Part shown: positions 16,632 through 23,529 of the stretch, piece by piece
Position numbering within the stretch: the first letter of the stretch is position 1
Layout: every line of letters starts with the position of its first letter
Source of the DNA: Thermophilibacter provencensis
GTDB taxonomy: Bacteria > Actinomycetota > Coriobacteriia > Coriobacteriales > Atopobiaceae
DNA length: 64,000 bases
Assembly: GCF_030372065.1 (NCBI RefSeq)
Contig: NZ_JAUDEA010000002.1
Span: 62,001-126,000 of the forward strand
Direction: 5' to 3'
The notes under the pieces: generated by a model
Seen by the model: only the letters and a program-made list of their open reading frames with translations
Told to the model about the DNA's origin: nothing
Database searches by the model: none
Made by a program: the position numbers and the translations under genes

Positions 16632-17921
16632 CTATTTGATGTTACGAAGGGACTGTCCCTTCGTAACATCCAGGGTGGCAAAGTAGTCGGAGGGGGTTTC
16701 GGCGCGGCGGATGAGCTCGGTGGAGCCGTCCTCGCGCAGCAGCACCTCGGCGGAGCGCAGCCGGCCGTTGTAGTTGTAGCCCATCGAATAGCCGTGCGCC
16801 CCGGTGTCGTGAATGACGAGCAGGTCGCCGCGCTCCACCTCGGGCAGCGCGCGGTCAACCGCGAACTTGTCGTTGTTCTCGCAGAGGTTGCCCGTCACGT
16901 CGTAGGTGCGCGACGCCGGCCAGGAAGACTTGTCCGGCCCGCCGGCCTGCCCCATGACGGTGATGTGGTGGTATGCCCCGTACATCGCCGGGCGAATAAG
17001 GTCAACGGCGCTCGCGTCAACGCCAAGGTAGTCCTTGTAGATGCGCTTCTCGTGCAACGCAAGCGTGACGAGACAGCCGTACGGCCCCATCATGAAGCGC
17101 CCCATCTCCGTGTAGATGGCAACGTCGTCCATCCCGGCGGGAACGAGCACCTCCTCATACGCGCGCCGCACGCCCTCCCCGATGGCGCGTATGTCGCAGG
17201 GCTCGTCGTCCGGGCGGTACGGGATGCCCACGCCGCCGGAGAGGTTCACAAACCCCACGTGCGCACCCGTCTCCTCGTGCAGACGCACCGCCAGCTCAAA
17301 GAGGATGCGCGCAAGCGCAGGATAGTACTCGTTGCCGTGCGTGTTGCTGGCGAGAAACGCGTGCAGCCCCAGCGTGGCGCACCCGCGCGCAACCAGCATG
17401 CGATACGCCTCAAAGAGCTGCTCCTCCGTCATGCCGTACTTGGAGTCGCCGGGGCTGTCCATGATGCCGTTGGCCAGCCGGAAGAGCCCGCCAGGGTTGA
17501 ACCGGCAACTCGCGACCGGCCCCACCGGGCCCGCAACCTCCTCAAAGAACGGGATGTGCGAGATGTCGTCGAAGTTGACGATGGCACCGAGCTCGCGCGC
17601 CAGGCGAAAGTCCTCGGCAGGCGTGTCGTTTGACGAGAACATGATCTTCTCGCCGGTAATTCCCAACAAGCGGGCGATCATCAGCTCCGTGAGGCTGGAG
17701 CAGTCGCACCCGCACCCCTCCTCCGCGAGGATGCCCACGAGCGTGGGGTTGGGGTTTGCCTTGACGGCAAAGTACTCGCGAAAGCCCGGGTTCCAGGAGA
17801 ACGCCTCGCGCACCGCGCGCGCGTTGGCGCGGATGCCGGCCTCGTCATACAGGTGAAAGGGCGTGGGATAGCGCTCGGCAATGTCTACGAGCTGGTCCTT
17901 GGTCACAAAAGGCTGCTTCAT
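16632..17921 (-). CDS. lysA: Diaminopimelate decarboxylase
   Basis: Last step of lysine synthesis, decarboxylating meso-diaminopimelate with PLP. The 429-aa alanine-racemase-fold protein has the PLP lysine at K54 (YFAVKANPNP), the Gly-rich LSGGVGIPY, and the C-terminal GNLCENNDKF and GAHGYSMGYNYNGRLR. The frame extends far upstream, but the ATG at 17921 follows AAGGGGAGC and starts at the normal family position, directly after the lysine riboswitch. The last ten or so codons (VTKGQSLRNIK) are encoded by a GGGACAGTCCC repeat, which supplies the stop, so the natural C-terminus appears to have been replaced or extended. Confidence 0.95.
   Translation of the reverse strand: MKQPFVTKDQLVDIAERYPTPFHLYDEAGIRANARAVREAFSWNPGFREYFAVKANPNPTLVGILAEEGCGCDCSSLTELMIARLLGITGEKIMFSSNDTPAEDFRLARELGAIVNFDDISHIPFFEEVAGPVGPVASCRFNPGGLFRLANGIMDSPGDSKYGMTEEQLFEAYRMLVARGCATLGLHAFLASNTHGNEYYPALARILFELAVRLHEETGAHVGFVNLSGGVGIPYRPDDEPCDIRAIGEGVRRAYEEVLVPAGMDDVAIYTEMGRFMMGPYGCLVTLALHEKRIYKDYLGVDASAVDLIRPAMYGAYHHITVMGQAGGPDKSSWPASRTYDVTGNLCENNDKFAVDRALPEVERGDLLVIHDTGAHGYSMGYNYNGRLRSAEVLLREDGSTELIRRAETPSDYFATLDVTKGQSLRNIK
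16638..16670. repeat. GGGACAGTCCC palindrome, copy 3, inside the lysA 3' end
   Basis: A perfect palindrome with 16-bp arms around one central T (GATGTTACGAAGGGAC / GTCCCTTCGTAACATC). It forms the last codons of lysA and runs almost to its stop codon. Confidence 0.9.
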
Positions 17922-17942
17922 GCAAGCTCCCCTTGATAGCGC

Positions 17943-18098
17943 TCCTGCAGGTTTCATGCAGACAGTCCTGCGGGTCTTTCCCGCAGGCCCACCCGGCGAC
18001 CGCGCCCGGACGCCAAGTTCGGCGGACTCGCCTCCCCTCGGGGTCATGACGCCTGCCGGCTGCCCCGAGGCTCTTCTCGTCCGCGCCTCTATCGAGTG
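17943..18098 (-). promoter_or_regulatory. Lysine riboswitch (L box) upstream of lysA
   Basis: Read on the minus strand, the leader has L-box landmarks in order: GATAGAGGCGCGGACGAGAA, a stem CCTCGGGG/CCCCGAGG, GGAGGCGAGTCCGCCGAA, and GACTGTC closing the aptamer. These match the conserved cores seen in, for example, the Bacillus lysC leader. A small CTGCA...TGCAG hairpin and the lysA ribosome site follow within 45 bases, with no T-run, so control of translation start is more likely than of termination. Boundaries are approximate. Confidence 0.85.
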
Positions 18099-18103
18099 TG
18101 CCC

Positions 18104-18109
18104 ACTGTA
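18104..18109 (-). promoter_or_regulatory. Candidate -10 box for the lysA riboswitch transcript
   Basis: TGC-TACAGT on the minus strand is an extended -10 type element placed a few bases before the start of the L-box aptamer, so transcription would begin at about the right place. Confidence 0.5.
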
Positions 18110-18139
18110 GCATGTGCGCGTTTGGAAATGAGCGGCTGA

Positions 18140-18145
18140 TATACT
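18140..18145 (+). promoter_or_regulatory. Candidate extended -10 box for the DapL-type gene
   Basis: TGA-TATACT, an extended -10, lies 23 bp before the ATG. The transcript would have a very short leader and diverges from the lysA riboswitch promoter about 35 bp away. Confidence 0.5.
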
Positions 18146-18167
18146 CTCGTAACGATTGGAGGAAGTC

Positions 18168-19319
18168 ATGCCCACCGAGAAGAACCCCGAGCTTGCCGCT
18201 CTCACCCGCTGGCGCCGCGACCTGCACCGCATTCCGGAGCTCGACTTTGACCTGCCGGAGACGGTGGCGTACGTCCGCGGCGTGCTCGAGGGGCTCTCGT
18301 GCGAGGTCTTCTCCCCCTGCAAGAGCGCCGTATGCGCGTGGTTTGACCTCGGGCGCACGAGCGCGATTGCCCTGCGCACGGACATGGACGCCCTCCCGGT
18401 CAACGAGATGACCGGTGCCCCCTACGCAAGCGAGCGGGCGGGCCGCATGCACGCCTGCGGCCATGACGGGCACATGGCAATGCTGCTCGCGGTTGCCACG
18501 TGGCTCGACCGCGTCGTTTTAGGGCAGGAGCCAACGACGTGCGCCGACGAGCTGCCAAGAAACGTGCTCCTTGTGTTCCAGCCTGCTGAGGAGACCACGG
18601 GTGGCGCGAGGCTCGTGTGCGAGAGCGGCGCCTTTGAGCGCTACGCCGCCGACCGCATCTTTGGGTTCCATCTCTGGCCGTACCTCCCCGCCGGCACCGT
18701 GGCATCGCGACCCGGGGCACTGCTCGCCCGCTCAAGCGAGGTCACTGCAACGTTCACGGGCGTGGCAAGCCACATCGCGCGCTGGCGAGAAGGGCGCGAC
18801 GCCCTTGCTGCCGCAACGCGCTTTGTCCCTTCTGCGGAGGCGGCCTGCGGACGCTTTGCCATGAAGACGGGTGAGCCGTGTCTGCTGCGCTTTGGCAAGC
18901 TCGAGGCCGGCACCGTGAGAAACGCCATCGCAGCCCACGCCCGCGCCGAGGGAAGCCTGCGCGTCTTCTCGGACGCCATGTTCGACCGCTCTCGGGAGGC
19001 GATAGCCTCCCTTGCCGAGAACGCCGCACGTACCGAGGGCTGCTCGGTCGAGCTCACCTTCTCGGAGGGCTATCCGCCCGTCGTGAATGACCCGCAGCTC
19101 TTCTCGGCCGTTGAGCGGGCGCTTCCGGGACTGGCGCGCATTGAGGAGCCCCTGCTCATAGCCGAGGACTTCTCCTTCTACCAGCGCGCGTTGCCCGGGG
19201 TCTTCCTTCTTCTGGGAACCGGGACGGGCACGCCGCTTCACTCTGACCGCTTTGACTTTGACGAGCAGGTCCTTCTCGCCGGCGTTGACGCCTACCGTCG
19301 GCTGCTCATGACGAGCTGA
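18168..19319 (+). CDS. M20 amidohydrolase, probable N-acetyldiaminopimelate deacetylase
   Basis: A 383-aa M20D-type peptidase/amidohydrolase. Metal-binding motifs are RTDMDALPVNE, MHACGHDGHMAML and QPAEETTGGAR; the C-terminus has EDFSFYQRALPGVFLLLGTG. The family includes hippurate hydrolases and DapL (YkuR). Its position, divergent from the riboswitch-led lysA-dapA-dapB-dapH genes, makes deacetylation of N-acetyl-diaminopimelate the best guess, since DapH products need that step. The ATG at 18168 has GGAGG six bases upstream and is preferred over an in-frame TTG at 18156. Substrate is inferred from context. Confidence 0.85.
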   Translation: MPTEKNPELAALTRWRRDLHRIPELDFDLPETVAYVRGVLEGLSCEVFSPCKSAVCAWFDLGRTSAIALRTDMDALPVNEMTGAPYASERAGRMHACGHDGHMAMLLAVATWLDRVVLGQEPTTCADELPRNVLLVFQPAEETTGGARLVCESGAFERYAADRIFGFHLWPYLPAGTVASRPGALLARSSEVTATFTGVASHIARWREGRDALAAATRFVPSAEAACGRFAMKTGEPCLLRFGKLEAGTVRNAIAAHARAEGSLRVFSDAMFDRSREAIASLAENAARTEGCSVELTFSEGYPPVVNDPQLFSAVERALPGLARIEEPLLIAEDFSFYQRALPGVFLLLGTGTGTPLHSDRFDFDEQVLLAGVDAYRRLLMTS

Positions 19320-19354
19320 CAATCCAGCGAGAAGGGCCAGGAGACAGCGCCCCC

Positions 19355-21136
19355 CTACGAGGCGCTCACCCCGTACCAGGCCACGCCCTCGCCCCTCCAG
19401 CCAAGCTTGACCAGAGCGTCGTTTTCTTCTTTGCTCGTCGTGTAGTTATGTGTGCCGATGGTCGCGAAGGGGTTGAACTGCCTATAGAGAGGCACGCCGT
19501 TCTTGGCGTCGGCTGAGTACCAGCCAATGCCCTCCTGGGACCAGCCGAGCGCCGCAAGCGCGTCGTACTCCTCCTCGCTCATGGTGTAGTGGTGGTCGTC
19601 GGCATACGGGTTGAACAGGCGATAGACCGCCGTGCCACTTGTGGGGGCCACCCAGCCAACGCCCTCGCCCGTCCATCCTATGCCAACGAGCAGGTCGCGC
19701 TCCTCTGCGGACGCGGTATAGAAGTGCTCGCCCGTGTACCGATTGTAGAGGCGCCACATAGTCTGGGTCTTTGCCGCGGGAGCGTCATCGACGGGCTTTT
19801 CGGGCTCAGACCCGTCGTCGGGCTTGAGAGCGTCATCGGGATCAGACCCATCGTCGGGCTTGGGGGTGTCGTCGGGCTTGGGGGTGTCCTCAGAGCCCTG
19901 GTCGCCATCCGGAGCCGGCGGCTCTTCCGCCCCATCGTAGGGCTTCCCCGCAATGAGCAGATAGTCCTTAGGGTAGAGCTCAGCGGTTTGCGAATCATAC
20001 AGGTAGGAAACCGTATCAAAGCCAATGTGGAAACTGTAGGAATACGGATGCGCGTTACCCAAAGCGGCGTCATAGCTTGCCAGAAAGAGACCGCCGTCCT
20101 GTCCCACAGAGCCCTTGTCGCTGTTAGTGACGTCCACGAGATAGCTCTGCCCGTCATCGAGCCTCACCACGTTCCACATGTGCGGTCCGGCTCCTGTGCC
20201 ACCCGCCATGGAGCCCGAGACCGTGATGCAGCGAAGCAGGGTGCTCGTAAAGTCCGACTCATCAAAAAGGTATTGAAAAGCCTTGGCGTAACCCTCGCAG
20301 ACAACATTGGTGCTCGGGTTTGCGTCAAAGACGCTCACGAGCTGCCAAGGATCGCCGTAGGGCGTCGATTCATCGAGCGCCGCAGCGGTGTCATAGCTTA
20401 CAAGCTCGCAAATCTCATTCTTGTATGAGACAAGCTTTTCATAGTCGGGCTCGTCGGCATGCTTGGCGACAATGCTCTTGGCGGTTGCAGCGGCACTCTG
20501 AGCCCTGCTCACGTCAGTGGAGTCAACGCAGTGCAAATCAGAAGACTTCTGATACTCAACGGCAACGGACATCTTTACCTGAGCGCTCACCGTGACGCTC
20601 TGCCCACTGGACGAAGTGCTTAAGTTGGTGGAATATCCACTGGTCTTATCGAACCAGTACAGCTCGTAGGGATGGTCGCTGAAGAGCGCCTCGAAGACGC
20701 GGCCATTGCCCAGAAAGCGGCTCATATAGAGGTCGAACGCAGCGTCACGGGCATCGCTCGACGAGGTAACGCCCAGCTCCGTAAACGTCCAGGTCTTTCC
20801 CGGCAGGGCAATGTTGTCGGTTCGCTCGCGCGATCCGGCCGCAATCTGAACAATCACGTCTTCCAGCACGTCGTACGTCTGCTTCTGCTCGTCGGTCAGC
20901 TGGTCGCGCCCACTCGTGGCAAAAAATGCGACCCGCTCATTCCCGTAGAAGAGACCGTTGACGTACCCGTCAAAGAGCTCAACGTTGTCAGGCAGCCCAC
21001 TGGCAACATCGGGGACGTTTTGAGAAACCTCACGTACGCACGCAGCCTCGGTAGCAGACGTGACGTTCGGAGCAACGAGCGACCCTACCACAACTGCCGC
21101 CGTAAGGAGCGCGGCGGTCAAAGCCCTTCTCGCCAT
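19355..21136 (-). CDS. Secreted transglutaminase-like protein with DUF5648 repeats
   Basis: A 593-aa exported protein. After a signal peptide comes an unassigned region, then a transglutaminase-like (papain-fold) domain with a plausible triad: Cys near residue 280 (TNVVCEGYAKAF), His near 319 (PHMWNVVRLDDG) and Asp near 335 (YLVDVTNSD). Bacterial members are usually proteases or amidases. An acidic, Pro-rich linker built from PKPDD/SDPDD units leads to three DUF5648 repeats (WRLYNRYTGEHFYT, YRLFNPYADDHHYT, YRQFNPFATIGTHNYT). The ATG at 21136 follows GGAGGA by seven bases. Its tail faces the DapL-type gene. Confidence 0.85.
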   Translation of the reverse strand: MARRALTAALLTAAVVVGSLVAPNVTSATEAACVREVSQNVPDVASGLPDNVELFDGYVNGLFYGNERVAFFATSGRDQLTDEQKQTYDVLEDVIVQIAAGSRERTDNIALPGKTWTFTELGVTSSSDARDAAFDLYMSRFLGNGRVFEALFSDHPYELYWFDKTSGYSTNLSTSSSGQSVTVSAQVKMSVAVEYQKSSDLHCVDSTDVSRAQSAAATAKSIVAKHADEPDYEKLVSYKNEICELVSYDTAAALDESTPYGDPWQLVSVFDANPSTNVVCEGYAKAFQYLFDESDFTSTLLRCITVSGSMAGGTGAGPHMWNVVRLDDGQSYLVDVTNSDKGSVGQDGGLFLASYDAALGNAHPYSYSFHIGFDTVSYLYDSQTAELYPKDYLLIAGKPYDGAEEPPAPDGDQGSEDTPKPDDTPKPDDGSDPDDALKPDDGSEPEKPVDDAPAAKTQTMWRLYNRYTGEHFYTASAEERDLLVGIGWTGEGVGWVAPTSGTAVYRLFNPYADDHHYTMSEEEYDALAALGWSQEGIGWYSADAKNGVPLYRQFNPFATIGTHNYTTSKEENDALVKLGWRGEGVAWYGVSAS

Positions 21137-21356
21137 TCTGTCATCCTCCATTCTTCAGAGCAATTTCAGCGACCCATGTCATTCACAAATTAACAAGGTG
21201 AGACGAGGCTGGACAATCATCTAGCCAGCAAATGGCATCGTGCGGTCAGCGAAAGGTCATCGTTACCGCCAAGCTACGGGCAGACTTCTGACGGTCTTGG
21301 GGAGAAGAGCCACCCGCGCGTCGTCACTGTCGGGAATCCGAACGAGCTCCGTCCGA

Positions 21357-21388
21357 TAAAAAAGGAGGCCACCCGAGGGCGACCTCCA
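21357..21388 (-). terminator. Rho-independent terminator after rpmB
   Basis: On the minus strand, GGAGGTCGCCC and GGTGGCCTCC pair around TCG, followed by TTTTTT, 22 bp past the rpmB stop. Confidence 0.85.
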
Positions 21389-21410
21389 GCTCACTCTATG
21401 TCACGCAGAA

Positions 21411-21599
21411 CTAGCTGCGGGCAATCTTGCCGGACTTAAGGCAACGAGAGCAGACGTTGGCCTTGCGGCGGTGACCGTCAACAACGACGGTGACGCGCTG
21501 GATGTTCGGCTTGAACGTGCGGTTAACCACACGGTTGGAGTGGCTGATGGAATGACCGGCAACGGCGTGCTTGCCGCAGAACTCACAAACCTTGGACAT
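21411..21599 (-). CDS. rpmB: 50S ribosomal protein L28
   Basis: A 62-aa ribosomal protein: MSKVCEFCGKHAVAGHSISH, a zinc-type CxxC near the start and a second one in NVCSRCLKSGKI, plus RTFKPNIQRV. An in-frame extension to 21641 is ignored because the ATG at 21599 starts the conserved protein and has GAGGAGG upstream. It stands alone here, between the transglutaminase-like gene and the thiamine-kinase fusion. Confidence 0.96.
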   Translation of the reverse strand: MSKVCEFCGKHAVAGHSISHSNRVVNRTFKPNIQRVTVVVDGHRRKANVCSRCLKSGKIARS

Positions 21600-21698
21600 G
21601 CTCGTACCTCCTCGGGGGCGCGGCGCTCCTCGCGCCCGCATTTACACAGCTCGCCCACTATAGCACATGCGGTGGGCGCTGCAAGGCCAAACCCCAAC

Positions 21699-23057
21699 TT
21701 ATTGTGGCGTTTTTGTTGTCCCGATCAGGTACGCCGCAACGGCGCCCTCGCGACACACTATCCGCGCGTCGGGCGAGCTCACCACGTTAGAGATTCCCAG
21801 GTCATCGAGAAGGCCCATCGGCTTGTCCTCCAGCTCCCACCGCATGCCGCGCTCGTCGACACGAGTCCCAGGGGCTACGGCAACGGCGGAGAAGGTCCTT
21901 CCCACGGCATCGGGCCCCAGCTCCCAACGGCTCTCCCCCTCCGCGGAGACGATCCTCATCTCGTAGGCGTCCTCCACAATGCGCGCGGAGGCGCACCCCG
22001 CACCGGCGAGCAGGCCCACAACCGCTAGCGCGTGATCGGCACGTCCGCCAGAGGCGCAGGTCACCTTCAGCGAAAGCGGCGCGGTGCGGCGCGCGGCCTC
22101 GTGACGGGCGCAGTCGATCGCAAGTGCAAGGTCGGTCGCGTACTTCTCGGAGGGAAAGCTCACGCAGGTGCGCGCCGCGGCAGCGGCCCACGCAGCCGCC
22201 TCATCTGAGGCAGAGTCGGAGTCCCCGCAGAAGACGTCGGGCACGATGCCCGCGCGGCGGCAGACATCCGCCCCGCCGTCGGCGCAGATCACGTAATCGG
22301 AGGAGTCGGCAAGACGTGCCACGAGCCCCGGGCTGCTCGGCTCGGGCGAGCCGTCAATCACAAGCGCCCGGAGCGGTGAGCCCTCCGCGGCAACGGGACG
22401 CTCGTAGTCGCGCAGAAGCGCAAGGGATAGCTCAGGATATCCGTGGCAGAAGATGTCGCACCAAGGACGCACGTCCTCCTCGCGGCGCCCGTCATGATCG
22501 TTGAAAAGACCAACGACGGCAAAACCCGCACGGCGAGAAGACCTCACGCCAAAGGGAGCATCCTCAAAGACCCACGTGGTCTCTCGCGGCGAGCCCAGAC
22601 GGCGGCATGCCTCGAGGTAGACGTCCGGGAACTCCTTGTCACGCCCGCCCACGTCCTCGGTGCTCACGATGTCGGAGAAGAACCCGTCAAGCCCATGCGT
22701 CACCAGCGCGTGACGAAGCTCGCGCTTGGGCGTCGAGGAGGCAACGATCATGGGGACCCCGGCGGCGCGAAGCTCCTCCAAGAAGTCACGGGCGCCGGGC
22801 ATGAGCGTCACCTCGTGCTCGTAGCCGTCGCGCACGTGGGCACACAGCACCTCGTAGACCTCCTCGGCCGAGGAGCCCATGCCGTATTCATCATGAAAGA
22901 GCGTGCATGCCTCCGAAAGCGCGAGCGGCTCCACAATCTCCATGGGGACGGGCGCAACGCCGTAATGATCGTAAAGCCAGTCGTAAGCATGCACCCACAT
23001 GCTCATCGAGTCGACTAGCGTGCCGTCACAGTCAAAGATCGCTCCCGCGATGTCCAT
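21699..23057 (-). CDS. HAD phosphatase-thiamine pyrophosphokinase fusion
   Basis: A 452-aa two-domain protein. Residues 1 to about 220 are a HAD-family phosphatase: DCDGTLVDS at 9-17, ASSTPKRELR (motif II), KEFPDVYLEA (motif III Lys) and FEDAPFGVRSSRRAG (motif IV). From about residue 232 it is a thiamine pyrophosphokinase domain: YVICADGGADV, PDVFCGDSDSAS, SEKYATDLALAI and GGRADHALAVVG correspond to the TPK motifs. The pair could dephosphorylate thiamine monophosphate and then pyrophosphorylate thiamine, or the HAD half may act on another substrate. No frameshift or internal start is needed to read through. Confidence 0.9.
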   Translation of the reverse strand: MDIAGAIFDCDGTLVDSMSMWVHAYDWLYDHYGVAPVPMEIVEPLALSEACTLFHDEYGMGSSAEEVYEVLCAHVRDGYEHEVTLMPGARDFLEELRAAGVPMIVASSTPKRELRHALVTHGLDGFFSDIVSTEDVGGRDKEFPDVYLEACRRLGSPRETTWVFEDAPFGVRSSRRAGFAVVGLFNDHDGRREEDVRPWCDIFCHGYPELSLALLRDYERPVAAEGSPLRALVIDGSPEPSSPGLVARLADSSDYVICADGGADVCRRAGIVPDVFCGDSDSASDEAAAWAAAAARTCVSFPSEKYATDLALAIDCARHEAARRTAPLSLKVTCASGGRADHALAVVGLLAGAGCASARIVEDAYEMRIVSAEGESRWELGPDAVGRTFSAVAVAPGTRVDERGMRWELEDKPMGLLDDLGISNVVSSPDARIVCREGAVAAYLIGTTKTPQ

Positions 23058-23080
23058 CTCTCCCCCTTCGCAGGAAAACC

Positions 23081-23137
23081 TGACAATTTACCCTGTCACC
23101 AGTGTCAGCATGACAATGAGCTCTGACGCCAGTGTCA
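23081..23137. repeat. TGTCA-box cluster related to the 59.7-kb inverted repeat
   Basis: Begins TGACAATTTACCCTGTCACC, which differs by one base from part of the 53-bp inverted repeat at 59660-59768. Further TGTCA/TGACA boxes and two copies of CCAGTGTCA follow. It lies between the divergent TPK-fusion and FmdB genes. Confidence 0.7.
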
Positions 23138-23242
23138 CGTTTTGATGATATACGCGCGGGGCGAGAAAAACCTCGCGCTTAGCAAGGTCCGCGTTGGGTA
23201 AAGTATCTTGCGTTTGGATGATTTGCGTTACGGAGGGAAACC

Positions 23243-23470
23243 ATGGCACGTTATGACTACCACTGCCCAGAGTGCGGCGCCAAGTTTGAGGTTGAGCACC
23301 CGATGAGCGCTCACCCCAAGGTGAGCTGCCCGAGCTGCGGGCACGAGGCCGAGCGCGTCTTTGATCCCTCGGGCATCGTCTTCAAGGGATCCGGCTTCTA
23401 CAACACCGACCAGCGCGGCAAGGGCGCACCCAAGCCCGAGAAGTGCGAGGGCTGCAAGGCCTGCGACTAG
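23243..23470 (+). CDS. FmdB-family zinc ribbon protein
   Basis: A 75-aa protein with the FmdB_CxxC zinc ribbon: YDYHCPECGAKFE and SCPSCGHEAERVF, then GIVFKGSGFYNTD typical of the family, and a C-terminal CEGCKAC. GGAGGGAAACC precedes the ATG. Named as a putative regulator in other bacteria, but its role is not established. It ends in a strong bidirectional terminator. Confidence 0.9.
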   Translation: MARYDYHCPECGAKFEVEHPMSAHPKVSCPSCGHEAERVFDPSGIVFKGSGFYNTDQRGKGAPKPEKCEGCKACD

Positions 23471-23488
23471 CACCTGCGGAATCGCTAC

Positions 23489-23528
23489 GAAAAACGGGGC
23501 TGAGAGCGTTGCTCTCAGCCCCGTTCCC
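23489..23528. terminator. Bidirectional terminator between fmdB-like and NlpC genes
   Basis: A 15-bp perfect stem (AACGGGGCTGAGAGC, loop GTT) at 23493-23525. On the minus strand it ends in CCCCGTTTTTCG, an excellent terminator for the NlpC/P60 gene; on the plus strand TTCCCTTT follows. Confidence 0.85.
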
Positions 23529-23529
23529 T

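Noticed and set aside
21152-21356. Possible tRNA or small RNA between the transglutaminase-like gene and rpmB
   Set aside because: No cloverleaf or conserved tRNA T-arm could be found; only a short GGCT...AGCC stem.
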